Positions 44,314-52,964 of a stretch of 64,000 nucleotides of DNA are shown in pieces; the first letter of the stretch is position 1; each line of letters starts with the position of its first letter. This stretch comes from Opitutia bacterium ISCC 52. GTDB taxonomy: Bacteria > Verrucomicrobiota > Verrucomicrobiia > Opitutales > UBA2995. Location of the stretch: contig CP076040.1 of assembly GCA_014529675.2 (NCBI GenBank), positions 372,001 through 436,000 of the forward strand, read 5' to 3'. The notes beneath the pieces were generated by a model that saw only the letters and a list, made by a program, of their open reading frames with translations, was not told the DNA's origin and did no database searches. Position numbers and translations under genes: made by a program.

Positions 44314-45084
44314 ATGAGTATTCATCCGACAGCGGTTGTTGAGTCCGGAGCCCAAATTGATCCGAGTGCCGAAGTAGGCGCTTATGCATTCATAGGTAAC
44401 GATGTAACGATTGGAAAAAACACCACGGTGCATCATCACGCCACGGTTGAGGGCTATACTTTTTTAGAAGAAGACAATGAGGTCTTTCCTTATGCCTGTG
44501 TGGGTACCAAAACTCAGGACCTCAAATTCGAAGGTGGTAAACCCGGCCTCAAAGTCGGGAATCAAAATGTTTTTCGTGAATTTACGTCTATCCATGGGGG
44601 AACTAAGGATAATACCTTTACCACCATCGGGAATCATAATGTGTTCCTTGCCCATGCGCACGTAGCCCACGATTGCATCATTGGTGATCACCTTATCATG
44701 AGTGGTCAAAATGCCTTGGCGGGTCATTGTACAGTCGGCAACCACGTGATTATATCCTGGGGGGCTGCAGGACATCAGTTCTGTCGTTTCGGCGACTACT
44801 GTTTTGTTGGTGGCATGTCTAAGACCGTAAAAGACGTGCCCCCTTACATGTTGATCGATGGTCGCGATCCCGAAGTTAAGTTTTTCAATAAGGTGGGACT
44901 CGAGCGTCATGGTTTCACCAAGGAAGATATGTCTGTAGTGAAGTATCTATATAAGATCTTCTACCGGGAAGGCCTCAACCGAAGGCAGGCTATGGAAACA
45001 GCCTTGGCCTCCGACTATGCCAGCCACCCACGTGCGAAGCTCTTTTTGGATTTTATGGAGTCCAGCGAACGCGGTGTCTACTGA
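44314..45084 (+). CDS. lpxA: UDP-N-acetylglucosamine acyltransferase
   Basis: The 256-residue protein begins with left-handed beta-helix hexapeptide repeats (IHPTAVVESGAQIDPSAEVG), contains GTKTQDLKFEGGKPGLKVG and the catalytic-His region LAHAHVAHDCIIGDH, and ends in the LpxA C-terminal helical domain (SVVKYLYKIFYREGLNRRQAM). It performs the first acylation of lipid A synthesis in the cytoplasm and pairs with the upstream lpxC-fabZ. Confidence 0.97.
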   Translation: MSIHPTAVVESGAQIDPSAEVGAYAFIGNDVTIGKNTTVHHHATVEGYTFLEEDNEVFPYACVGTKTQDLKFEGGKPGLKVGNQNVFREFTSIHGGTKDNTFTTIGNHNVFLAHAHVAHDCIIGDHLIMSGQNALAGHCTVGNHVIISWGAAGHQFCRFGDYCFVGGMSKTVKDVPPYMLIDGRDPEVKFFNKVGLERHGFTKEDMSVVKYLYKIFYREGLNRRQAMETALASDYASHPRAKLFLDFMESSERGVY

Positions 45085-45303
45085 AGCAGGGCTTTGAGCG
45101 GAAGGGATTGAATTGCTTTTAATACATTAGGACTTTTGTGTCTTTTTGAAGGAACAGCGGATCATCGACTTTCCCATTCAATCCCTTCCTCGGGTCTCCA
45201 TGCGGAGTGTTCCTTCTTCACTCCTTAGTTACGCACATTCAGTGCGCGCCTGCGTTGTTCAGTCGTCAAGCTCCACAGCTCGAACCCGTCAAAGCCCTGC
45301 TTC
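45083..45303. repeat. Intergenic region with overlapping inverted repeats
   Basis: The 323-bp gap 45085-45407 holds no gene. GAAGCAGGGCTTTGA (45083-45097) is the exact reverse complement of 45289-45303. Inside it, AAGGGATTGAAT (45102-45113) is the exact complement of 45176-45187, and GAAGGAACA (45148-45156) of 45208-45216, which crosses the second pair. The first arm overlaps the last codons of lpxA. It looks like a non-autonomous element or a structured RNA. Confidence 0.65.
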
Positions 45304-45357
45304 GCGTCGTTGGCGTGATCGAAATTCGTAGTATTACCGAATTTATAGATAATGAAT

Positions 45358-45380
45358 GGTAGGGCGCTATGGCCGTTTCG
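45358..45380 (+). repeat. GGTAGGGC repeat, copy C
   Basis: GGTAGGGC, six variable bases, then GCCGTTTCG. The right arm of copy A at 7976, read as reverse complement with its flank, has the same two blocks with the same six-base spacing. Confidence 0.6.
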
Positions 45381-45407
45381 TTAGAGCAAAAAAATCGCCT
45401 TTCGTCT

Positions 45408-45734
45408 CTAGTCTTCCTTCACCGACCACGACTTCAGCGGCTCGCGGAGTTTTTCCAGGTAGTCGTAACTGAACAAACCTGTGTCGTGTCCGTCGTCGAA
45501 GTCGAAACGTATGGCGTAGTTGCCCATGAATCCCCAGCCAACGACTTGGATGTCGGGATATTTCATGGGACCGGTGCCTCCATGGACGTTGCCTAGTACA
45601 TCCATCTCACCCATGTTTTCGGCACTAGGGGAAAATTCCCGGAGAAATGCCATGGGGAAATAATCTTCCTCACCGTTGTCCCAGAGAATGGCGATTTCAT
45701 TGCCGATGATTTGTACGTCCTTCGGTCGTTTCAT
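45408..45734 (-). CDS. DUF971-family protein
   Basis: This 108-residue protein matches DUF971 (gamma-butyrobetaine hydroxylase N-terminal-like): AILWDNGEEDYFPMAFLREFSP, YPDIQVVGWGFMGNYAIRFDFDDGHDTGLFSYDYL. Related small proteins occur in iron-sulfur assembly contexts, but the role here is unknown. It lies 46 bp after the radical SAM gene on the same strand and may be co-transcribed. Confidence 0.88.
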   Translation of the reverse strand: MKRPKDVQIIGNEIAILWDNGEEDYFPMAFLREFSPSAENMGEMDVLGNVHGGTGPMKYPDIQVVGWGFMGNYAIRFDFDDGHDTGLFSYDYLEKLREPLKSWSVKED

Positions 45735-45780
45735 ACTACTTCAATGAAGGTTGCTTCATAGATTTCTACAAGCACCAATC

Positions 45781-47505
45781 TTATTGTGAAACCTCTGCCT
45801 CTTTCTTGGGTGAATACTCAACGCGTTCCGTGTGTTCCGCTTTGAGTACTTTCATGAAATTGATCTTCCCGTCTTGTTGGAGCTCGGGTGCTCCGGCGGA
45901 TTTTTTATCCATGGTCGTAGCAAAGAGTTTGGGCCAGGTTTTAAACATGTCCTTCTCTTCCTGCTTGGTAATCCATCGTTGGCCGAACTGGGACTTCAGC
46001 ATGCGGAAATAATTTACGACGAAGTTTTTAAATACGGTTTCCAGGCGCGTGACATGCTTCTTTTTGAAGCTTCCTGGAATGACGCTGAGCAGCGTTAGCA
46101 TTACGCCCAGGAATGTGTTCTTGTGCGACTTGGCTCCGTAGAATTCAAAATAGATGCGCAGCTTCCAATAGATGAGCATCAATCGAGAACCTTGCTCCAT
46201 GTAGAGATTGGAAGGGGCCAAGGTCTGGCTGTCCAGAATGTGGCGGAAGTAACGTCGATCGAAGTCGACCTTGCCCTGGTTATAGAGTCGGCGAAACAGC
46301 TCTGTTCCTGGGAGTGCCATGTAGAAGGCGATGGCAACATCTTGGGCTCCCGTTTCTGCGAGTTGGCGAACGAAGGCCAGCGAGTCCCGGAAATGTTTTT
46401 TGGTATCCTGAGGAAACCCTAGAACGAAGAAACAGCTTACGTGAAGATCATGCTTCACTGCCGCTCGCATGCTTTCCAGCAGTTTGGGTTTGTGGATACG
46501 CTTTTTGATCAGTTCGCGAATTTCATCCGAGCCAGATTCAGGGGCATAGGCCATGGTAACCATGCCGCTCTTTTTCAGGAGCTCGGCAACTTCTTCGTCG
46601 ATGGCTTCTGCACGTGTTCCGGTAGGGAGTTGCCAGGTGATGTCCAAGCCCCGGTCTACGATGAGCTGGCAGAATTCTACGATCCAATCTTTTTGGATGA
46701 TTGCTGTGAGATCCTGAAACGGGAAATTACTCGCTCCGAACTCTCGCATGTAGTGTTCCATTTCCTCAATGACATCCATGGGTGTGCGTGCCACCCAACG
46801 AGTGGTCCACATGTTGGGAGAGGAACAGTAAGTGCACTGGTAGGGACAACCACGAGTCGCAAGCATGGGGATGGTTACTCCATCGGTATCAATGCCACCG
46901 ATCAATCCATGCTTCTTGTAGTTGTCGATATCAAATAGATGCCAGGAAGGTCGGGGAATATCATCAACTTTCGCATTTCGCTGACGTCGTGGATTTACCA
47001 CTACAGAGTCTCCGTTCCGGTAGGCGATACCGTGGATGTCTTTGTGGGACGATCCGTTGACCACGGCATCGGTTAGCTCCAGGCAGGTTTCTTCCCCTTC
47101 TCCCAGAACCATAAAATCCGCTTCCGATGAATTGAGGCAAAACTCTGGCATCGATGTGACATGCTCTCCTCCCACCATGATGGGGACTTCTGGCATGCGT
47201 TTACGGATGGCCCGAATGATCATGACCACGACCGGCCATTCGTGGCTGAAAATAGTGCTGATGCCGATCATCTCCGTGTCCTCATGGATCCGTGCGACAA
47301 TGTCTTCGATTCGCAACCCAACCAAGAAGCCTTTGAAGGACCGGGTCGTCTTTTTGGGGTCTTCCCCTACGGCGTCCACGATGTCCACCTTGTAGCCCTT
47401 GGATTCGAGGGCACCTGCGATATAAGCCAAGCCAATAGGCGGGCTGATGGACGTGGTTGCAAAACGCAGCACGTCGGTGGCAGGTGGACGGATTAATGTG
47501 ATCAT
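45781..47505 (-). CDS. B12-binding-domain radical SAM protein
   Basis: The 574-residue protein begins with a cobalamin-binding Rossmann domain (RPPATDVLRFATTSISPPIGLAYIAGALESKG), then a radical SAM barrel with the iron-sulfur motif RGCPYQCTYCSSP (C-x3-C-x2-C) near residue 220, and a C-terminal region with basic and hydrophobic segments (about 430-480) that may touch the membrane. The pattern is that of BchE-like class B enzymes, which methylate or cyclise lipids, porphyrins or natural products. No pathway genes are adjacent except the DUF971 gene, so the substrate is unknown. Confidence 0.85.
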   Translation of the reverse strand: MITLIRPPATDVLRFATTSISPPIGLAYIAGALESKGYKVDIVDAVGEDPKKTTRSFKGFLVGLRIEDIVARIHEDTEMIGISTIFSHEWPVVVMIIRAIRKRMPEVPIMVGGEHVTSMPEFCLNSSEADFMVLGEGEETCLELTDAVVNGSSHKDIHGIAYRNGDSVVVNPRRQRNAKVDDIPRPSWHLFDIDNYKKHGLIGGIDTDGVTIPMLATRGCPYQCTYCSSPNMWTTRWVARTPMDVIEEMEHYMREFGASNFPFQDLTAIIQKDWIVEFCQLIVDRGLDITWQLPTGTRAEAIDEEVAELLKKSGMVTMAYAPESGSDEIRELIKKRIHKPKLLESMRAAVKHDLHVSCFFVLGFPQDTKKHFRDSLAFVRQLAETGAQDVAIAFYMALPGTELFRRLYNQGKVDFDRRYFRHILDSQTLAPSNLYMEQGSRLMLIYWKLRIYFEFYGAKSHKNTFLGVMLTLLSVIPGSFKKKHVTRLETVFKNFVVNYFRMLKSQFGQRWITKQEEKDMFKTWPKLFATTMDKKSAGAPELQQDGKINFMKVLKAEHTERVEYSPKKEAEVSQ

Positions 47506-47644
47506 CAGCGTGTGGGTTTACGCATTCGAGTGCGGCTTGTCTATCCCATTGTACTTCCGTGCAAGCGATTGTTGGTCGGACCTGGTTCTAAAGTGACTTA
47601 CAAGCCCTTGTTTAAATCTCGGGCTTGACTTCATAGGGGTAAAT

Positions 47645-47666
47645 ATAGTGAACATATGTATACTAT
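47645..47666. promoter_or_regulatory. Imperfect palindrome over the dnaE2 start codon
   Basis: ATAGTGAA-CATATG-TATACTAT is symmetric at 6 of 8 outer pairs around CATATG and covers the ATG at 47656. Its core GAACATATGTAT partly resembles the GAAC-N4-GTTC LexA box of Gram-positive bacteria. A -35-like TTGACT lies at 47625-47630 but has no well-spaced -10. A repressor site is plausible for a damage-response polymerase; unproven. Confidence 0.35.
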
Positions 47667-50600
47667 GGAGAGTTTGGGAAATTACGGCTTTCACTCCTTC
47701 TACGGCTCATTGTTGTCGCCGGAGGAGCTAGCTGAACTGGCTCACCACCTGGGTTACCGCACGGTGGGAATCTCCGATGTGGGTGGACTTTGGGGTACGG
47801 TGGAGTTTTCTCAGGCTTGTCGGCGGATGGAAATACAGCCGATCTTTGGCTGCCGCTTAGAGGTAGAGCGGCTTGGTTGGTTGCAACTGACGATCAAGAA
47901 CACCGATGGCTATCAGGTGCTGTCACGCTACCTGTCTTTGTGGAGAATGCAGGGTGAACGGATCCCGCTGGCTGCATTCCAGTTTTTTTGGAGAGAGTTC
48001 GGAGGGCACTTCCATTTATCGGTGCGACCCGTTCCACCGCGCAACGCATCTCCACAGACCAGTGACTGGATCGTCTGGAAACGAACCTGGGATGCCTGCA
48101 TCGAGGTGCTTGGGCCGGAGTTGTGGATTGAATTACAATGGAGCAATACGAGGGAGCAGGAATTACAACGTCGTGTTTACCGCGAGCTCTCCTCATTGAC
48201 GGATCGCTGGGTGGTGATGAGTAGTGCTCGTTGTGTTGCGCGAGAGCAGTGGAAGGTGCTCCGTGTACTGCAATCGATCGGCACCTTAACTCGGGTGAGT
48301 CAGGCTCACCCGAATAAACTCATTCCTGGGGACTACTCGTTCATTGCAGCTGAAGCCTTACGTCATCGATTTGGGAAAGTCCCTTGGGTGCTTAAGCAGA
48401 CCCAGAAATTTGTGGGGGACTGTGATTTTGATTTTGTGTTCGACCAGTTGTGGCTGCCTAGTGTGGAGCAGGGAGAACGGGGCGCGGGCCGTGAGGCGCG
48501 GGACGAGGGTTTTTTCGAGATGGATCAAAACTCTTTTGAAAGGGTAGGGCGATCTCGCCGAGGGCGCCGTTTCGAGGAGAAGGATAACGACGATTTACTC
48601 ATAGCCGCCGAAGACGCCAGCACCTATGGAAGAGATTCGGAGCAATCAACTGACGCTCGCAAAGAATGCGACTTTCGTAAGCTCCGCTACCTGTGCTTGA
48701 GAGGGATCATCCTTCGCTATGTGAAAGAGCAATACCCGTGGAAAGGTAAACCGTCGCGCAAAGCTTTGTTGAAGCGTATCCAACGCGAGCTAGCCATCAT
48801 TCGGGAGACGGGCTATGCGGGATACTTTCTAATTTTTTATGATATCGTACTCGCTTGCGAGGATCGGAACATTCCCTTGCTGGCTCGGGGCAGTGCGGCC
48901 GGGAGTTTGGTTTGCTACAGCCTGGGAGTGAGTAACGTATGTCCGTTCCGCTTCGAATTGAATTTTGAGCGCTTTTTAAACCGGGAGCGATTGAAGCACT
49001 CGAAGTTGCCGGATATCGACCTGGATTTGCCCTGGGATCGTCGGGACGAAGTGATCGAATATGTCTACAACCGGTACGGCGCCGACCATGTCGCGATGAT
49101 CGGTGGTTTCAGCACCTTTAAGAGCCGGGCCGCCATTGCCGATGTGGCTAAGACGATGGGGATTTCGGAAAACGACGCCCGCCGGATGACCCGCCACATG
49201 CCTTACAACGGCATGGCCGATATGATGTATAAGCGAAAGGACCATCAGGAGAATAAGCATCTGCAACATGAGGAGCGCTTCGAAGAGATCCTGAAGTTTG
49301 CATTGTGCCTGGATGGCTTGCCGCGCCACCCGATGATGCATCCCTGCGGCATTGTGATCGCTGACCGGTCATTGACGGACTTTATGCCGCTCATGCCTTC
49401 CAATAAAGGCTTTATGATGACCCAGATGTCGATGCAGCCAGTGGAAGACTTGGGCCTGCTCAAGTTGGATCTACTCGGGCAAGCTGGGTTGAGTGTGATT
49501 CGTGACACCTGCGAGAACCTTGCTCACGAGTTGGAGGTGCACGATCCATTAGAGGGAATCAACTACTACGACCCTGAGATCTTTGAGCTTATGGCTAGTG
49601 GGGAGGCGAGGGGAGTATTCCACATCGAGTCACCCGCGATGACGAGTTTGCTTAAAATGTGTCGCTGTGCGGACATTGATTGCCTGGTAGGTGTGGTTTC
49701 GGTCATCCGTCCGGGCGCGGCCAATGAAGATAAGAAGACCTTGTTTGCCCGACGTTATCTGGGACTCGAAGAACCGAGTTATGTGCATCCTGACCTGGAG
49801 CCGGTGTTGAAAGACTGCTTTGGCTTAATGGTGTATGAAGAGCATATTCTTCTAGTTGCGCATCACTGGGCCGGGATGGACTTGGGGAGAGCCGATTTAC
49901 TAAGACGAATCCTCATCAAGAAACTCAAGGGGCGTGACCTGCGAGATTTGGAAGAAGAGTTTCGTCACTGTGCTGAAGGGAAGGGGAGAGACGATGCTTC
50001 GATCGAAACGGTGTGGAAGTTATTGGTCGGTTTCTCGGGGTACATGTTTAACAAGGCTCATGGAGCGGCCTACGCCGTGGAGGCTTTTCAAGGTGCGTAC
50101 CTGAAAAAGCATTACGTTGGCTATTTTCTGACGGCTGTTTTGCAGAGTAGTCGGGGTTTTTACAGTGCTTTGGTCTATATGCTGGAGTTGTTGCGGTGGG
50201 GGTACAAATTCGCTTTGCCCGATGTGACACGCCCGATCTTCACATTCTGGTTTCGCGACGACACGGTGTTGTACCCTGTTTCTCGCATCAAAGGATTGAG
50301 CAGAAGATTCTTGGACGCGTGGAAGCCGGAACTGGAGCAGCGACCTTTCCGTGACTGGGATGATTTTTTGGTGCGGGTGCTTCCCGATCAGGCTGATTTG
50401 CTGCTTTTGGCCAGGTCGGGGGCCCTGCACCCTTTCTTCGAAAATCGCTACGAGGCGATCTGGAGAGCGAAACACTACAGGCGGGAAGCGTATGCGGAAC
50501 GGAGTGAATGCTTGCTCGAGCCTGAGCCCACTCAGGAGCCTTTTCCATTCCAGGCGGAAGATCTCGAAGTGTTTGGCCGTTGGGAGTCGGACCTACTCGG

Positions 50601-50988
50601 TTATCCTATTACGGTGTCTCCGTTTAATCTCTGGCTCGAGGGAATCGATCGAATAAGCTCAGTGTCGATCTACAAGCTTCTGGATTACGTGGGCCGCGAG
50701 GTCGAGATCGTCGGGGGCATTGTCGCGGTGCGCAATTTCATTGCGGTAAACGGGAAGCCTATGAAGTTCGTTTCTATTGCAGACGAAACGGGAGTCGCGG
50801 AGGTGACGTTGTTTCCTGGAGCTTACAAACGTATGGGGTACTTAGTCTCACGGTCTCGAGCCATACGTGTTCGGGTGAAGATCGAGTGGGACAAGACCGA
50901 GAGTTCAATTAGTATTCAGGGAGTTGCTTTGATCGAGGGCCGTACTGGCATTCAGGATGTCGACAAGGCTTTGGCGAGAGCGGTGTAG
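47656..50988 (+). CDS. dnaE2: Error-prone DNA polymerase III alpha subunit (DnaE2/ImuC)
   Basis: This 1110-residue C-family polymerase has an N-terminal PHP domain, the palm with catalytic PDIDLDLPWDRRDEV (paired Asp), fingers (MVYEEHILLVAHHWAGMDLGRADLLRRI, FNKAHGAAYAVEAFQGAYLKKHY), and an OB domain (GREVEIVGGIVAVRNFIAVNGKPMKFVSIADETG), but no C-terminal tau-binding extension, as expected for DnaE2. PHP metal motifs are degraded: GFHSFYG and ISDVGG where H-x-H and TDH are usual. Residues about 272-337 form a low-complexity charged insert, part of which comes from a repeat element at 48541. No imuA or imuB lies nearby, although such polymerases normally work with them in SOS mutagenesis. An alternative start is the Met at 47665. 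Confidence 0.94.
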   Translation: MYTMESLGNYGFHSFYGSLLSPEELAELAHHLGYRTVGISDVGGLWGTVEFSQACRRMEIQPIFGCRLEVERLGWLQLTIKNTDGYQVLSRYLSLWRMQGERIPLAAFQFFWREFGGHFHLSVRPVPPRNASPQTSDWIVWKRTWDACIEVLGPELWIELQWSNTREQELQRRVYRELSSLTDRWVVMSSARCVAREQWKVLRVLQSIGTLTRVSQAHPNKLIPGDYSFIAAEALRHRFGKVPWVLKQTQKFVGDCDFDFVFDQLWLPSVEQGERGAGREARDEGFFEMDQNSFERVGRSRRGRRFEEKDNDDLLIAAEDASTYGRDSEQSTDARKECDFRKLRYLCLRGIILRYVKEQYPWKGKPSRKALLKRIQRELAIIRETGYAGYFLIFYDIVLACEDRNIPLLARGSAAGSLVCYSLGVSNVCPFRFELNFERFLNRERLKHSKLPDIDLDLPWDRRDEVIEYVYNRYGADHVAMIGGFSTFKSRAAIADVAKTMGISENDARRMTRHMPYNGMADMMYKRKDHQENKHLQHEERFEEILKFALCLDGLPRHPMMHPCGIVIADRSLTDFMPLMPSNKGFMMTQMSMQPVEDLGLLKLDLLGQAGLSVIRDTCENLAHELEVHDPLEGINYYDPEIFELMASGEARGVFHIESPAMTSLLKMCRCADIDCLVGVVSVIRPGAANEDKKTLFARRYLGLEEPSYVHPDLEPVLKDCFGLMVYEEHILLVAHHWAGMDLGRADLLRRILIKKLKGRDLRDLEEEFRHCAEGKGRDDASIETVWKLLVGFSGYMFNKAHGAAYAVEAFQGAYLKKHYVGYFLTAVLQSSRGFYSALVYMLELLRWGYKFALPDVTRPIFTFWFRDDTVLYPVSRIKGLSRRFLDAWKPELEQRPFRDWDDFLVRVLPDQADLLLLARSGALHPFFENRYEAIWRAKHYRREAYAERSECLLEPEPTQEPFPFQAEDLEVFGRWESDLLGYPITVSPFNLWLEGIDRISSVSIYKLLDYVGREVEIVGGIVAVRNFIAVNGKPMKFVSIADETGVAEVTLFPGAYKRMGYLVSRSRAIRVRVKIEWDKTESSISIQGVALIEGRTGIQDVDKALARAV
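48541..48574 (+). repeat. GGTAGGGC repeat, copy B, inside dnaE2
   Basis: AGGGTAGGGC, then GATCTCGCCGAGGGC, then GCCGTTTCG. The first ten bases are identical to copy A (7894), and GGTAGGGC and GCCGTTTCG are shared with copies A and C. It is translated in frame as RVGRSRRGRRFE within a charged insert of the polymerase. Confidence 0.65.
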
Positions 50989-50995
50989 GTAAGGC

Positions 50996-51202
50996 AGGTG
51001 TCAGTGTTCCGGTGTCAGGAATACCGGTGTCCATTGGTGATCAGTAATCGGTAATCTGTAATCGGTGATCAGTGATGAAGAAGAGTTCCGAGGAATGAAA
51101 TGACGACAAGACCGGGCACGAAGTGAACCGGAACAAGAGGAAGACTAGGAGGAAGAGACTGATCTGAAAGCAGTAAATACCTGCCCCTGAACACTGACAC
51201 CT
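50996..51202. repeat. Long inverted repeat with internal direct repeats after dnaE2
   Basis: The 229-bp gap 50989-51217 has no gene. AGGTGTCAGTGTTC (50996-51009) is the exact reverse complement of 51189-51202, and flanking GGTAAGGCAGG / CCTGCTTACC continues the symmetry outside a 6-base insertion. Between the arms are short near-tandem repeats (CCGGTGTC twice; GGTGATCAGT, GTAATCGGT repeated). It may form a hairpin between two convergent genes. Confidence 0.7.
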
Positions 51203-51217
51203 CGGTAACCTGCTTAC

Positions 51218-51763
51218 CTATACCGCTACTGTTTGTAGCTCTTCCTTTAATACACCGATGACCGGAATGTTCCGGTAGCGACCAGCAAAGTCCAGGCCGT
51301 AACCAACGACAAATTTGTTGGGGATTGAGAATCCAACAAAATCAGACTGATAAACCACTTCGCGGGTACCAATCTTTTCCAAAAGCATACAGGAGCGAAT
51401 GCTGGCAGGGTTTTGCTTGGTGATAACATCTACCACTTTGGAAATAGTTTTTCCTGTATCAAGGATGTCATCGACAATCAGGACATGGCGACCAGCGAGA
51501 TCGAGCCTCATATTGTCTAAGATCTCAGGTGCCGTTTCCGGAGTTGTTGAATTTCCATAACTGCTTACACGAATGCAGTCGAGTCGGACTGGGCTGGTAA
51601 TGGTCCTAAGAAGGTCCGCCGTGAAAATAATTGCACCGTTGACAATTGAGATAACCGAGATCTCTTCGTCGCCGTAAGTATCGGAAATTTCTTTTCCGAG
51701 CTCGTGCGTACGCATGCGGATTTGCTGTTCAGTAACCAGGATTTCGTCGAGTTCTTTATACAT
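51218..51763 (-). CDS. hpt: Hypoxanthine phosphoribosyltransferase
   Basis: The 181-residue protein has the PRPP-binding motif VLIVDDILDTGKT near residue 97, the flexible-loop region VSSYGNS, and the C-terminal FVVGYGLDFAGRYRNIPVIGVL. It salvages hypoxanthine (and often guanine) to IMP/GMP in the cytoplasm. It is divergent from the ABC transporter genes, with 117 bp between starts. Confidence 0.95.
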   Translation of the reverse strand: MYKELDEILVTEQQIRMRTHELGKEISDTYGDEEISVISIVNGAIIFTADLLRTITSPVRLDCIRVSSYGNSTTPETAPEILDNMRLDLAGRHVLIVDDILDTGKTISKVVDVITKQNPASIRSCMLLEKIGTREVVYQSDFVGFSIPNKFVVGYGLDFAGRYRNIPVIGVLKEELQTVAV

Positions 51764-51880
51764 GATAGATGGGCTGTTGTGACAACTTTAGTGGAGCAGG
51801 ACAATGACTCTCTTGGCATTGTGAATAAGTTTTGTCTTTTCAGTTGCAAGCGAAGCTCTAGCCTAAGGTTTTCCCATCGT

Positions 51881-52951
51881 ATGATATCTATTGAGGTCGC
51901 AAAATTAACGAAGTCATTTGGTGAAACCATCGCGTTGGACGATGTGGACCTTAAGATTGAGCCGGGTGAGTTGTTTTTCTTATTGGGACCCAGTGGTTGT
52001 GGAAAAACGACCCTCCTCAGAAGTCTTGCTGGATTCAATGTTCCAGAGAAAGGAGATATTCTTTTTGGTTCTGATAGGGTCAATGCGGTTCCACCGCATA
52101 AGCGTAACACCGGCATGGTATTTCAGAGCTATGCTCTGTGGCCGCATATGACGGTGCATGAGAATGTAGCCTTTGGTCTCAAGGAACAGAAGCTTCCCAA
52201 GGATGAAGTGAAATTGAGAACGGCTGAGGCCCTTGAGGCAGTAAGAATGGCGGACTACGCCGAGCGGAAGCCCAATCAATTATCCGGGGGCCAGCAGCAA
52301 CGTATCGCATTGGCCCGAGCGTTAGTGGTGCGGCCACGCTGCTTGTTGCTCGATGAGCCACTATCGAATTTGGACGCAAAATTGCGAAATGAGATGCGGC
52401 TGGAGATTCGCCGAGTCTGTAAAGATTTCAAACTCACTACGGTTTATGTGACTCATGATCAGAAGGAGGCACTGTCGGTGGCTGATCGACTTGCGATTCT
52501 TGATCAGGGCAAAGTGCTACAAGTGGGTTCTCCCCAGGAAGTATACCGCCGACCTCAAAGTAAGTTTGTCGCCAACTTTATTGGCGAAGCGAATTTTGTG
52601 AAGGGCACGGTCCTGGATGCTTCTGGTTCCATGGCTTCGATTGAAACGGAATTGGGTGTTGTTACGGGGACACTGGCCGACTCATCCAAAAATTTGGAGG
52701 CGGGTATGACAGCGACTGCGGTGATCCGGCCGGAAAGTTTGAAGATCGAGACCTTTCAATCGGAAGAGAATTGCTTCCAGGGGAAGGTCGGGGATGCGAC
52801 CTATTTTGGTGAAGTAGCCCAATATCATTTTCAAAGTGGCGGTGTGGAGTTGAAGGTCTTCGAGTTGAATCCTCGTTTCATGTGGGGGCAAAGAGAGCAG
52901 GACCTCTATCTATGGGCCGATGCGGAGGATGTCGTTATTTTAAAGGACTGA
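51881..52951 (+). CDS. ABC transporter ATP-binding protein (FbpC/PotA type)
   Basis: A frame is open from 51704 across the hpt start region, but the ATG at 51881 (MISIEVAKLTKSFGETIALDDVDL) fits the family and gives 356 residues. It has Walker A GPSGCGKTT, signature LSGGQQQRIALARAL, Walker B LLLDEPLSNLDAK, the switch His in YVTHDQ, and a C-terminal TOBE domain. This type powers uptake of iron(III), spermidine/putrescine, thiamine or phosphonates. A solute-binding protein follows 13 bp downstream; no permease is in the cluster. Confidence 0.93.
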   Translation: MISIEVAKLTKSFGETIALDDVDLKIEPGELFFLLGPSGCGKTTLLRSLAGFNVPEKGDILFGSDRVNAVPPHKRNTGMVFQSYALWPHMTVHENVAFGLKEQKLPKDEVKLRTAEALEAVRMADYAERKPNQLSGGQQQRIALARALVVRPRCLLLDEPLSNLDAKLRNEMRLEIRRVCKDFKLTTVYVTHDQKEALSVADRLAILDQGKVLQVGSPQEVYRRPQSKFVANFIGEANFVKGTVLDASGSMASIETELGVVTGTLADSSKNLEAGMTATAVIRPESLKIETFQSEENCFQGKVGDATYFGEVAQYHFQSGGVELKVFELNPRFMWGQREQDLYLWADAEDVVILKD

Positions 52952-52964
52952 ATCCGGCGATCCA

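Noticed and set aside
47605-47624. Hairpin AAGCCC...GGGCTT upstream of dnaE2
   Set aside because: Six-base arms with a 13-base loop are too weak to call on their own.
51704-51880. N-terminal extension of the ABC ATPase frame
   Set aside because: The extension overlaps hpt on the other strand and precedes the normal family start at 51881.
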